The translations under genes were made by a program, and so were the position numbers. The notes below the pieces were generated by a model, which was not told the DNA's origin, made no database searches, and saw nothing but the letters and a program-made list of their open reading frames with translations. A stretch of 64,000 nucleotides of DNA from JAIQET01 sp035542575. GTDB taxonomy: Bacteria > Acidobacteriota > Terriglobia > Terriglobales > Acidobacteriaceae. Positions 42,550 through 51,628 of the stretch are shown piece by piece. Location of the stretch: the NCBI GenBank assembly GCA_035542575.1, contig DATKLE010000068.1, forward strand, positions 1 to 64,000. The letters run 5' to 3'. How positions within the stretch are numbered: position 1 is the first letter of the stretch; the number at the start of each line of letters is the position of its first letter.

Positions 42550-45342
42550 ATGTCCACTTTCTACGACCGCTTCGTCGAATGCGCCGCACGTTGGCCCGCC
42601 AACGTGGCCCTGGAGATCCAGCAGCGCAACGGAGTGGAGAGCTACACCTACGCGCAACTGCGGCAAATGTCGGAATCGGTCGGCCGCTGGCTCACGGAAA
42701 ACGGCTTTCCCCTTGGCGCCCGTATTGCCATTCTCGCCGACAATCATCCGCGCTGGGTGGCCGCCTATCTCGGAACCATCGCCGCCGGATGCACCGCCGT
42801 TCCGCTCGACACGTCATTCCACGCCGAACAGATCACAACACTCCTCAAGGACAGCGGCAGTTCCGTGCTCTTCTGCGACACCAAGCACATCGCCCTAGCG
42901 CAAGCGGCGGTTTCTGGTCTGCCCCTCAAAATCATCCTGACCGATGCTCATGTGGGAACGGCCGCCCCCGGCCCTTCTGTCGGGCCCAGCCTTGTGCGCG
43001 CCCACCTCGACTCCATGTTTGCTGCCGGCCCGGGCAATTTTCGGCCTGTGTCCGCTCCCAGCGATTCGGTCGCCGCCCTGCTCTACACCTCCGGCACAAC
43101 CGCCGATCCCAAAGGCGTCATGCTTACCCACGCCAACCTGATGGGAGAAGTGGCAGCAGTCTTTGGCCGTCTGCAGATTGGCCCGGAAGATTCCATTCTC
43201 GGCTTGCTGCCGCTGTTTCACGCTTTGGCACAGATGGCCAACCTGCTGCTTCCCCTGGTGACCGGCGCGCGCGCGGTCTATCTGGAGACCTTGAACACCA
43301 CCGAGTTATTGCGCGCGCTGCGCGAGCGCCGCGTGACCGCCTTTGCGGTCGTTCCCCAGTTCTTCTACCTGATCCACGAGCGCATCTTCAAAGAAGTAGC
43401 CCAGCGGGGGCGGCTGGCGCGGTGGGGACTACGACTGCTGATGTCGCTGAACCAGCTATTGCGCAGGTTTGGAATCAATGCCGGAGCAGTTTTCTTCCGT
43501 CCCATCCACCAGACCTTCGGCGCCGGCATGCGCTACCTGGTGACTGGCGGCTCGCGCTTCGAACCCCAGATCTGGCACGACTTCCACGCCCTCGGCATTG
43601 ACGTGCTCCAGGCCTATGGCCTGACCGAAACCAGCGGAGGCGCATTTGTCAACTTACCCGGCGACATTGTGATTGGCTCAGTGGGCCTGCCGCTGCCCGG
43701 GGTTGAAGCCCGCGTCGTTGATCCGCAACCGCAGGAAGAAGGACCTCCCGTGGGCGAAATTGCCATGCGTGGCGACATCGTCATGAAGGGCTACTGGAAC
43801 CGTCCTGACGCCACTGCTGCCGTCCTCAAAGACGGCTGGCTTTACACCGGCGATCTCGGCTACTTCGATGCGCACGGCAATCTCTTCATCACCGGCCGGG
43901 CCAAGGAAGTGATCGTCCTCAGTAATGGCAAGAACATCTATCCGGAAGAAATCGAAGCCCATTACCTGAAGTCGCCCTACATCAGGGAAATTTGTGTCAT
44001 TGGGCTGGACGCCCGCCCCGGCGATCCCACCTCCGAGCGCCTGCATGCGGTGGTGGTACCAAATTTCGAGGTGCTGCGGCAGCGCAAGATCGTCAATGCC
44101 ACACAAGTCGTACGCTTCGACATCGAGGGCCTCTCGGTGAAACTGCCCTCCACCAAGCGCGTCGGCAGTTACGAGATCTGGCAGGATGACCTGCCGCGCA
44201 CCACGACCCGCAAACTCAAGCGCTTCGAGATCGAGAAGCGCGCTCGCGCGAATCAAGCCAGGGGTCAGGCGGCCGAGCCGGCTGTGCCGGTGGAACGCGC
44301 CCTCACCGGGCAAGAAGCGGCGTGGCTGGACCAGGCTGACGTGCGGCGCGCCCTCAAGCTGATTCGCAACGCCGCTCGTACCGCCCCGCCGGTGATCCGT
44401 CCCGGCGACAACCTGGAACTCGACCTGGGACTCGATTCCATGCAGCGCGTGGAGCTGTTAGTCGAGCTGGAGCAGGAGTTTGGCGCGGATGTGGATGAGG
44501 CCCACCTGGCCGAGACTTACACCGTGCGCGATCTGGTCGAGTTGGTGCTGCAGGGCAGAGCCCATGGGAAAGAGGTAGCCGTGTTGCGGCCGCAGTTCGC
44601 TGGCTGGAAAACCGTGCTCGAGGAGGAACCGGCCGACCCCGAGGTTCTGGCTCTGGCTCAGCCACAGCCCGTCCAGGAGGCGCTGTTGTATGCTCTCAGC
44701 CGAACTGCACAACTCATCGCCTATGATCGCTTTCCTCTGCGGGTGACCGGTTTGGACAAGGTCCCCGCGCGCGGCCCCTACATTATTTCTTCCAATCACC
44801 AGAGTTACCTTGACCCCATCATCCTGGGCAGCCTTCTGCCCTGGACGGTGTTCCGCGAACTGTTTTCCGTGGGGACCAGCGAGATTTTTGGCTCGGGCTT
44901 CATGCGCCGCCTGGCCCGCTGGCTGCGGGTCATCGTGGTCGATCCCGATGCCAATCTGATTCCGGCGATGCGGGCCGGCGCTTTCGGCCTGCGCCATGGC
45001 CGCATTCTGATTTTGTATCCCGAGGGTGAACGCTCGATTGACGGCACTCCCAAGGTCTTTCGCAAAGGCGCAGCCATCCTCTCCATCCACCTGCAGGTGC
45101 CCATCGTCCCGGTCGCCATCGAAGGTTTTTACGACGCCTGGCCGCGCGGCAAGCCGTTCCAGAAATTTGCCCCTTTGCAGATCGCCTTTGGTGACCCGAT
45201 CAATCCTCCGCCCCAAGCGCAGGCTTCGGAAACCACGTACGAACAACTTGCGGCGGAGTTGAAGGCCCGCGTAGTGGGAATGTGGAATGAGTTGCGGGGC
45301 GAGCGGTCGAAAGTGGAAACCAGCGCCCAGGCGGCGGACTAG
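42550..45342 (+). CDS. AMP-dependent acyl ligase / ACP / acyltransferase fusion
   Basis: 930 aa with three domains. Residues 1-560 are an adenylate-forming ligase (LLYTSGTTADPKGVMLTH from about 176). A carrier domain sits near 595-660, with the phosphopantetheine Ser630 in LGLDSMQ. A PlsC-type acyltransferase spans 700-920, with HX4D at His750 (SNHQSYLDP) and PEGERSIDG. It could activate a free fatty acid, hold it as a thioester and transfer it to a lysophospholipid, like E. coli Aas but with the domains in reverse order. The chain should be membrane-associated. No recognisable partner genes adjoin it. Confidence 0.88.
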   Translation: MSTFYDRFVECAARWPANVALEIQQRNGVESYTYAQLRQMSESVGRWLTENGFPLGARIAILADNHPRWVAAYLGTIAAGCTAVPLDTSFHAEQITTLLKDSGSSVLFCDTKHIALAQAAVSGLPLKIILTDAHVGTAAPGPSVGPSLVRAHLDSMFAAGPGNFRPVSAPSDSVAALLYTSGTTADPKGVMLTHANLMGEVAAVFGRLQIGPEDSILGLLPLFHALAQMANLLLPLVTGARAVYLETLNTTELLRALRERRVTAFAVVPQFFYLIHERIFKEVAQRGRLARWGLRLLMSLNQLLRRFGINAGAVFFRPIHQTFGAGMRYLVTGGSRFEPQIWHDFHALGIDVLQAYGLTETSGGAFVNLPGDIVIGSVGLPLPGVEARVVDPQPQEEGPPVGEIAMRGDIVMKGYWNRPDATAAVLKDGWLYTGDLGYFDAHGNLFITGRAKEVIVLSNGKNIYPEEIEAHYLKSPYIREICVIGLDARPGDPTSERLHAVVVPNFEVLRQRKIVNATQVVRFDIEGLSVKLPSTKRVGSYEIWQDDLPRTTTRKLKRFEIEKRARANQARGQAAEPAVPVERALTGQEAAWLDQADVRRALKLIRNAARTAPPVIRPGDNLELDLGLDSMQRVELLVELEQEFGADVDEAHLAETYTVRDLVELVLQGRAHGKEVAVLRPQFAGWKTVLEEEPADPEVLALAQPQPVQEALLYALSRTAQLIAYDRFPLRVTGLDKVPARGPYIISSNHQSYLDPIILGSLLPWTVFRELFSVGTSEIFGSGFMRRLARWLRVIVVDPDANLIPAMRAGAFGLRHGRILILYPEGERSIDGTPKVFRKGAAILSIHLQVPIVPVAIEGFYDAWPRGKPFQKFAPLQIAFGDPINPPPQAQASETTYEQLAAELKARVVGMWNELRGERSKVETSAQAAD

Positions 45343-45396
45343 GCAACCGATACGCGGACCCGGGAAGACTTCGCCGGTGGAACGCCGACGCTGGGG

Positions 45397-46356
45397 CTAC
45401 GCTCCTGCGCCCTTCGCCTGTTGCCCGAAGGCCTTTACGAAAGCATCCACCACCATGGAGTCGTACTTCTTGCCCGAGCTCTTGATCATGATTTCCTCGG
45501 CCTGCACCGGCGACATTCTCCGCGGGCCGGTTTCGCTGATCAGCGTCTCATAGGCCTCGGCCAAGGCCATCACCTGGACCTCGATCGGAGCGTCGATACA
45601 ACTTTCTCCGCTCTTCATTAACCGCTGCTCCACCACCAGGATGGGAATCGCCCGCTGCAGCGATCCGCCCATTTCCTGGGCTTTGTCGGCTTTTCCCCGC
45701 CTGCGCACGCTCCTCTCCACCTCTTCCTGGGAGACATTCGCCGCCTTGTAGAGCACGTCGTTGCTGATTCCCAACTCGTTGACGTTGCGCAGCAGGGCCG
45801 CGGTGCGAATGTCCTCAATGCTGCCCGAGTCCAAACCGAGAGCTTCGGCAATCTTAGTGGCATACATGGAAATCCGGTAGGCATGCGCTTCGCTGTACTT
45901 CTCATTGGCCAAGAAGTTCTGCAGGATCACCAGCATTCCGTCGTATCCGTCTTTCATCTCCCGCAGGCTCTTCTGGTTGCGCTCGTACAGCGTGCCCATT
46001 GCGTATCCAGTCACGACCAGAACGCCGCCCCACAGCGTGAGATCGAGGTAGCGGCTGTCGAAGGGCAGATCCATGCGGTGGGTGAATATGGCGGGATTCA
46101 GGTAGGTCAGCGCCACCACCAGCACCACGCTGACGGAGGCCGTCATGGTGGCATGGCGCCTCCCAAAATAATAGGCGGAGAACAGCACCGGCAGGAAGTA
46201 CAGCACCAGTGCCATGCGTTGCGATGCCACCAGGAAGTTGAGGATGGCCGCAATTAGCACCAGGAAGAGCAGCAACCACAGCTCTTTGTTGATTTTTCGC
46301 ACGACCCGCCTCCCACCGGCGGCGCCTACACCTGCGCCTGCCACCGTGCTGGGCAA
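45397..46356 (-). CDS. membrane protein with degenerate HD-GYP domain
   Basis: 319 aa from a TTG at 46356, chosen for GGGAGGAG just upstream; the frame reaches 46377. Four hydrophobic segments (about 25-125) form a sensor-like membrane part. The rest matches an HD-GYP domain in layout (EAHAYRISMYATKIAEALGL then AALLRNVNELGISNDVLYK). The HD dyad is RN (about 190-191), the HHE and GYP motifs are absent, and the ADVYDAL motif is AEAYETL. Metal binding and cyclic-di-GMP hydrolysis are therefore unlikely; a ligand-sensing or scaffolding role is inferred. Confidence 0.8.
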   Translation of the reverse strand: MPSTVAGAGVGAAGGRRVVRKINKELWLLLFLVLIAAILNFLVASQRMALVLYFLPVLFSAYYFGRRHATMTASVSVVLVVALTYLNPAIFTHRMDLPFDSRYLDLTLWGGVLVVTGYAMGTLYERNQKSLREMKDGYDGMLVILQNFLANEKYSEAHAYRISMYATKIAEALGLDSGSIEDIRTAALLRNVNELGISNDVLYKAANVSQEEVERSVRRRGKADKAQEMGGSLQRAIPILVVEQRLMKSGESCIDAPIEVQVMALAEAYETLISETGPRRMSPVQAEEIMIKSSGKKYDSMVVDAFVKAFGQQAKGAGA

Positions 46357-46504
46357 GGCACTCCTCCCAACCGGCAAAGCTCAGCCTACCTAATAGTAGG
46401 AACGCGCGGTCAGCGCCTCCAGATTACCGAGGTAATTGCGACTCATTCGTGGGATGGGTCTTCCACGAAGGCAGGGGCTTCACAGCCTGCGGAAGAAACA
46501 TGGG

Positions 46505-46545
46505 TTTGGGTGGCGCAGCGCTTCAGCGCGTTAACCGACTCCGAA
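46505..46545. repeat. GGTGGCGCAGCGCTTCAGCGC family copy
   Basis: 19 bases at 46505-46523 are identical to 55945-55963. It lies in the 190-bp gap between the HD-GYP-like gene and the DUF4097 gene, where nothing else coding was seen. Confidence 0.6.
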
Positions 46546-46568
46546 TGGCTGCGCTTTCAGCGATGGGC

Positions 46569-47360
46569 TTAAAACTTCTCCAGCCGTATGTTGCCGTCGC
46601 CGCTGCGCAACTCCAGCAACGCGCCACCCCCGTTCAGCCGACCGCGGAGGCTGTTTTCTTTCAGCGAGCCGGAAACGGTAATGGGAAAGTCGCTGCTGAC
46701 GCGGCCATCGCCGGTGTGAGCGTCGAGGTCAGTCGAAAAATCTTGCGGAAGACGCAGGGTTACCGTCCCATCGCTGGTGCGCAGCGCCCAGGAAGAGCTC
46801 ATCTTCGATCCCGGAGCGACCTCGGCGTCAATCCTGCCATCGCCGGTGTGCAGGTCGAGGCGATCAAACCGTCCGTTGACGCGGATGTTGCCGTCACTGG
46901 TCTCGGCGTTGAGTACACCATCCAACGAGCGGCCAATCAGGTCGCCGTCACCCGAGTCGAGCCGCACTTCGCCCTTCACCGCATCCACAGTGATGTTGCC
47001 ATCTCCACTGTGCAGATCGAGGTCGGAGTTCCGCGGCACCTGCAGGCTGATGCGCACCGACTCACTACAGATGCCGATGCAGAAGTGGTGGCTGGACTGC
47101 CGGACCTCCAGGTCAATGCGGTCGCCGCTCTGGCGGTCCGTGACCCGCACCTCATCCGGAGAGATCTTCCCCCGGCTGGTAACCACGCGCGCCTCGATCT
47201 TGTTGCCGTCGACCGCCTGCACTTCAATAGTGGCATCGTTGGCGTCGACGTGAATGCTGGGCTTGGCCGAGGTGGTGAACTCCTTCTTCCATTCGTCGGC
47301 CAGGGCAAGAGAACTCAGGCCAATCAAGGCAATCAGCAGGAAAGAGACTCGATAGCGCAC
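46569..47360 (-). CDS. secreted DUF4097 (putative adhesin) beta-repeat protein
   Basis: 263 aa from a GTG at 47360 with GGGAGG six bases upstream; the frame reaches 47396. A signal peptide (SFLLIALIGLSSLALA) is followed by repeated strands with the LxSGDGxI/V pattern (LHSGDGNITVDAV, LDSGDGDLIGRSL, LHTGDGRIDAEVA, AHTGDGRVSSDFP, LRSGDGNIRLEKF). This is the DUF4097 beta-solenoid type, often cell-surface or periplasmic. Function is unknown. Each repeat keeps the GDG turn. Confidence 0.82.
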   Translation of the reverse strand: MRYRVSFLLIALIGLSSLALADEWKKEFTTSAKPSIHVDANDATIEVQAVDGNKIEARVVTSRGKISPDEVRVTDRQSGDRIDLEVRQSSHHFCIGICSESVRISLQVPRNSDLDLHSGDGNITVDAVKGEVRLDSGDGDLIGRSLDGVLNAETSDGNIRVNGRFDRLDLHTGDGRIDAEVAPGSKMSSSWALRTSDGTVTLRLPQDFSTDLDAHTGDGRVSSDFPITVSGSLKENSLRGRLNGGGALLELRSGDGNIRLEKF

Positions 47361-47426
47361 ACTGCACCTCCCAAGCGTGATACCGGTGATACGCAAGCGA
47401 GTGCCAGATAGTTCAAGAAATAGTGG

Positions 47427-47479
47427 CTGGTCGCTGCAAGTCAGAACTGTGTGCCAGCGCCCTGGTTCCCAGCGACCAG
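47427..47479. repeat. 10-bp inverted repeat downstream of M16 operon
   Basis: CTGGTCGCTG at 47427-47436 and CAGCGACCAG at 47470-47479, separated by 33 bases. It may be a dispersed palindromic element or a terminator-like structure. Confidence 0.5.
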
Positions 47480-47493
47480 CAGCCAGCCCCCCG

Positions 47494-48951
47494 TTACTGA
47501 TTTCCGCCCGGCGGCGGCGGAATCGTGATGTCCACCGTCGTCACCGGGCCCAGGGAGGACAATGGCTTGTCGAACTGCGCAGTATTCCCCACCACCAGCA
47601 CCGCCAGCTTGTCCTTGTGCATATACTTGGCCACCACCCGTTCCACGTCCGCCTTCTGGACTTTTTCGACTCCATCACGGAACTTCTCCAGGTAGTCCTG
47701 CGGATACCCGTAAAACTCGTATGCCATGCGTTCGCGCAACACCTTCTCCGGCGAGTCAAAATTGAAGACGAACGAGTTCAGGATGGAATCCTTGGCCAGC
47801 TGGATCTCAGTCTCGGTGATGGGATGCGTGGGCAAATCGTCGATCTCCTGGTACAGGCCCTGAATCGCCTCCACCGTGCTCTGGCTCTTAGTGCCCATGG
47901 CCAGCCGCAGAATCCCAGGATGATCAAAAGCGGTGCCGATCCCGCCCCCTACGCCATACGCCAGCCCTTTGCTGGTGCGAAGATCACGGAACAGCCGCGA
48001 CGAGAATCCGCCGCCAAAAGCCTCATTGAAGACACGGATGGCGTAGTAGTCGGAATCGTCGCGCCGCGTCCCCAGCATCACCATCTGAATGTTGCTCTGG
48101 TTCACGTCTTCCTTCGGCACCAGGTAGTAGCCCGGCTTCGCCGTCTCGAATTGAATCTTCTCCTCATTCCACGCCGGGCCCCTTGACCACGCGCCGAAGG
48201 CCGCGCGCAGCTTCGCTTCCATGGCGGCAGAATCAAAATCCCCCACCACCCCCAAAATGATGTTGTTGGGATGGACATAGGTCTGATACCAGTTCAGCAG
48301 GTCTTGCCGGGTAATCGCCGCAATGGTGGCGTACTCGGGCACCCGAGCATAGGGATTCTGCGCGCCATAGACCAGCTTGACCGCCTCCCGTGCGGTGACC
48401 TCGGAGCTCTCGTCGTTGCGTCGCGAGATGGCGTCGAACTGCTCCTTCTGCGCCAGCTCGATCTTGTCCTGACGAAACTCCGGCTGTTGAAGCAGATCCA
48501 TAAAAACCTTAAAGACGTCGTCGAAGTCTCCTTTGAGGCACGACCACGAGATGCTGGTAGAATCCGAGCTTCCGTCGGTCTCGACCTTCGCCGCCCGGAT
48601 TTCCAGATAATCGTCGAGTTGGTCCCCGGTCTGCGCCCTGGTGCCGCCGGTACGCCAGACCTCGCCGTAAATATCCACCAGCCCGACCTTGTTGGCCGGT
48701 TCCCGGCGCGACCCCCCGCGGATGCGGGCCACACCGTCAATCAGCGGCAGTTCGTGGTCCTCCTGCAGAAAGATCACCATGCCGTTGGGCAGCAGGATGC
48801 GTTTGGGCTGCACCGGTTTGAATGCCGGCAGCGGCGCAATGTTCTTTTCGATTTGCTGCAGGTCCCTATCCTGGCCCTGCGCCGGGCGACCCAGCACCGC
48901 GACTAGCATAATCAGGGCGAACGCAAGCGAGAGACGTTTCAAGGCGTTCAT
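47494..48951 (-). CDS. M16 peptidase-like protein, probably inactive subunit
   Basis: 485 aa. A signal peptide (FALIMLVAVLGRPAQGQ) precedes the two-lobed M16 fold. The zinc motif HxxEH is replaced by VGLVDIYGEVWRTGG, so the catalytic His and Glu are missing. Such proteins pair with an active M16 subunit. Its ATG overlaps the stop of the active gene upstream by ATGA, so the two are made together. Confidence 0.88.
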   Translation of the reverse strand: MNALKRLSLAFALIMLVAVLGRPAQGQDRDLQQIEKNIAPLPAFKPVQPKRILLPNGMVIFLQEDHELPLIDGVARIRGGSRREPANKVGLVDIYGEVWRTGGTRAQTGDQLDDYLEIRAAKVETDGSSDSTSISWSCLKGDFDDVFKVFMDLLQQPEFRQDKIELAQKEQFDAISRRNDESSEVTAREAVKLVYGAQNPYARVPEYATIAAITRQDLLNWYQTYVHPNNIILGVVGDFDSAAMEAKLRAAFGAWSRGPAWNEEKIQFETAKPGYYLVPKEDVNQSNIQMVMLGTRRDDSDYYAIRVFNEAFGGGFSSRLFRDLRTSKGLAYGVGGGIGTAFDHPGILRLAMGTKSQSTVEAIQGLYQEIDDLPTHPITETEIQLAKDSILNSFVFNFDSPEKVLRERMAYEFYGYPQDYLEKFRDGVEKVQKADVERVVAKYMHKDKLAVLVVGNTAQFDKPLSSLGPVTTVDITIPPPPGGNQ

Positions 48952-50471
48952 TGCGCACCTCCCGCGGTGGCAGCCACCGGGGGCGCCGCGGTCTCAATGA
49001 TCCCCACCGTCCGGTTGGTGGGAACGAACGTCTTCGCGGCCACGCGCCGGATGTCGGCCTTACTCACTTTCTCAATGCGGTCCACCTCGCGGAACAGATC
49101 CCGCCAGTCGCCGTAAGCTGCCTGTGCTTCTCCCAGCTGGAACGCCAGCCCTTCATTGTCCGCCAGTCCCCGAATCAGGCCGGCTTTGGCCCGCGTCTTG
49201 ATCATCCGCAGCTCGGCGTCGCTGATGTCTGTGGTCTTGATCTTCTCGATCTCCGCGTGGATGGCCTCCGCCATCTCCTCCGGCTTGTGGCCCGGCAGAG
49301 GGACGGCATAGAACGCAAAAAGGTGCGGATACTTGGTTCCGGGCAAGCCGGAGAATCCCGCCGAGTCGGAGGCAATCTTCTTGTCCCGTACCAGGGCCCG
49401 ATACAAGCGCGAGGTGCGGCCATTCGACATCAGGTCCGCGATGGCGTCGTACACCGCGTCATCCGGACTGCGGTAGTCCGGCCGGTGGTAGCCCTCCAGA
49501 TAAATCGGTTGCGACATTTCGCGGAGCACCACGCGGCGCTCCGAGTCCTGGGACGGTTCGGTGGTGGTGCGCTCATCTGGCACCGGCCCGGAGGGAATGC
49601 GTCCAAAATATTTTTCGATGATGGGCATGGCCTGCGCCGCCTTGACATCCCCTACCACGGTCACCACCATGTTCGACGGAATGTAGTATTCGTGGAAGAA
49701 CTTCTCCGCGTCGGTAGCAGAAAACGAATTCAGGTCTGACATCCAGCCTGCTGTCGGGCGATGATAGGGATGCGCCTGGAAGGCCTCGCTGACGAACTGT
49801 TCCAGCAGGCGCCCGATGGGATTGCTCTCCACGCGCATGCGCCGTTCCTCCATCACCACGTTGCGCTCGTCGTAAAACTGCCGCATGACCGGGTGCAGAA
49901 AACGCTCCGATTCCAGATACGCCCACAGTTCCAGGCGGTTTTCCGGAAAAGAGTAGTGGTAGCCGGTTTCGTCGTCGTTGGTAAACGCGTTCAGGCCTTC
50001 GCCGCCATTGCTTTCGACGATCTGCCCGAATTCGTTCGCCTTCACGTACTTGTTCGCGGCGGCAATGGCGTCCTTCCACTCCTGCTCGAGTTCCTTGAGC
50101 TTCTGCTCATCGCGGCCAGTGCGCTTGTCGCGCTCCTCGATGTAAGCCGCGTAGGCGGTCTCGACCTTCTCCAGGGCGAACTTCTCGTCTGGGTAGTCGG
50201 TGGTGCCGATCTTGTCGGTGCCCTTGAATGCCATATGCTCAAACATGTGCGCCAGACCGGTCTTGCCCATGGGGTCTTGTGCCGAGCCGGCGTCCACGTG
50301 GGTAAAGAAGGAGAACACGGGCGCCTCGGGGCGCTCGCAGATGAGCACAGTCAAACCATTGTCCAGTTTCTTGACCGTGATGCGCTTCTCGAAGGAAGCA
50401 ATGTCCTGGGCAGCCACAAGAGTGCTGAGCAGCAGGACCAGGGTCAGAGACGCAAGTACACGGGATTTCAT
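48948..50471 (-). CDS. M16 zinc peptidase, active subunit
   Basis: 507 aa. A signal peptide (LASLTLVLLLSTLVAAQ) is followed by the M16 motif HMFEH (75-79, GLAHMFEHMAFKGT) and the downstream acidic region SNGGEGLNAFTNDDET. Periplasmic pitrilysin-type endopeptidase. It starts at 50471 with GGAGG a few bases upstream and is coupled to the inactive partner by ATGA. The two genes together form a heterodimer candidate, as in mitochondrial processing peptidase-like pairs. Confidence 0.92.
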   Translation of the reverse strand: MKSRVLASLTLVLLLSTLVAAQDIASFEKRITVKKLDNGLTVLICERPEAPVFSFFTHVDAGSAQDPMGKTGLAHMFEHMAFKGTDKIGTTDYPDEKFALEKVETAYAAYIEERDKRTGRDEQKLKELEQEWKDAIAAANKYVKANEFGQIVESNGGEGLNAFTNDDETGYHYSFPENRLELWAYLESERFLHPVMRQFYDERNVVMEERRMRVESNPIGRLLEQFVSEAFQAHPYHRPTAGWMSDLNSFSATDAEKFFHEYYIPSNMVVTVVGDVKAAQAMPIIEKYFGRIPSGPVPDERTTTEPSQDSERRVVLREMSQPIYLEGYHRPDYRSPDDAVYDAIADLMSNGRTSRLYRALVRDKKIASDSAGFSGLPGTKYPHLFAFYAVPLPGHKPEEMAEAIHAEIEKIKTTDISDAELRMIKTRAKAGLIRGLADNEGLAFQLGEAQAAYGDWRDLFREVDRIEKVSKADIRRVAAKTFVPTNRTVGIIETAAPPVAATAGGAQ

Positions 50472-50606
50472 CGAACCTCCACAGCGATTAGACGGGTATC
50501 AGGGGCAGAAGTTTGAAATTACGTGGCGGGAGGCAGGATTGTCAAACCACGGCAACAAAGCGGCTCCTCTTGGTGTCTATGGCAGTAGAGGTCGGCTGTG
50601 GGACGG

Positions 50607-51554
50607 ATGACCCATCTTTGGTTCTGGTTCCTGGTGGTGGCGGCGACAATTCCCTGCAGTGCGATGGAGTTCCCCGAGGGAACTCCAGAACGGGCGTTGG
50701 TGGATATCCTGACTGCATCCAAACCGGAGACAGTTGAAAAGCATCTGCCCGAATCGATTCGAACTGCGATGCGAACCTTGAGCGCCTCAGAACGAAGCAC
50801 CTGCGAACAGAAGCTTTTAGTCGGAAAAACCATCCAGGCACAGGGATCGCAAGTGGAGGTACCTGAGGATGGTCATGCCCTGCTGGTGAGGCAGTCTGGC
50901 GAATCGGGAGAGTCGGCGGAACTGCGCGTGCAGCGTGAACTGATCGGTGGCGCGGATGCTGTCTTGCAACTGGTGCTGGCCACCGGGGACCGCAACAATG
51001 AGGAGGCGTTGGTATGGATGCGCTTCGAACAAGGGGAATGGCGCGTCACCGAGGTGCAATGGCTGGGATTTCGCAGCAGCCGTCTTGTAGTGGACGATCC
51101 CGCGTTTGTGGAGCAGTTTCGCCGGCCAGCGCAGAAAGAAGAAGAAACGTCCGCTATTAATGTGCTTCACACACTTCACTGGGCGCTGATGTTATACGCT
51201 GGCAGATATCCAGAGAGCGGCCTGCCCGACGATCTCGCCGTACTCGGGCATCCCGACGCCCCACCATCGGAAGCTTCCGATGAAGAAGGGGAATTCTCCG
51301 ATCACGATCTCAGCAGCGCGGACCATGCTGGACTCGTGGACAACAATATGGCCGCAAATCAGTTTGAAAGCGATGGGTATGTCTTTCGCTACGAACTGCG
51401 GTCGGGAGGTCCTGAGGGAGAGTACTTCGTTATCGCCAGGCCCAAAGGTCACGGAGAAGTTGCCACGCGTAGTTTTTACCTAGACCAGTCGGGACGCATC
51501 CGCGGCACTGAGGAAAACCGGGACCCCACGGTAGACGACGATCCCGTGGAGTAA
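50607..51554 (+). CDS. secreted protein with pilin-like C-terminal domain
   Basis: About 315 aa from the ATG at 50607 (GTG 50598 is in frame). A signal-like N-terminus (MTHLWFWFLVVAATIPCSAM) is followed by an alpha/beta domain. The last 150 residues (INVLHTLHWALMLYAGRYPE, then PDDLAVLG, ending in ARPKGHGEVATRSFYLDQSG) resemble the C-terminal head of acidobacterial type IV pilin-like proteins. The usual prepilin N-terminus is absent, so it is probably not assembled into a pilus. Function is unknown. Confidence 0.7.
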   Translation: MTHLWFWFLVVAATIPCSAMEFPEGTPERALVDILTASKPETVEKHLPESIRTAMRTLSASERSTCEQKLLVGKTIQAQGSQVEVPEDGHALLVRQSGESGESAELRVQRELIGGADAVLQLVLATGDRNNEEALVWMRFEQGEWRVTEVQWLGFRSSRLVVDDPAFVEQFRRPAQKEEETSAINVLHTLHWALMLYAGRYPESGLPDDLAVLGHPDAPPSEASDEEGEFSDHDLSSADHAGLVDNNMAANQFESDGYVFRYELRSGGPEGEYFVIARPKGHGEVATRSFYLDQSGRIRGTEENRDPTVDDDPVE

Positions 51555-51628
51555 CCGCAGTCTTCGGCTCGCCAAGCCGCCGCTATACTAGACTCGCTCC
51601 CGTACTACTGCAGCAACGGCGAGGCAGC

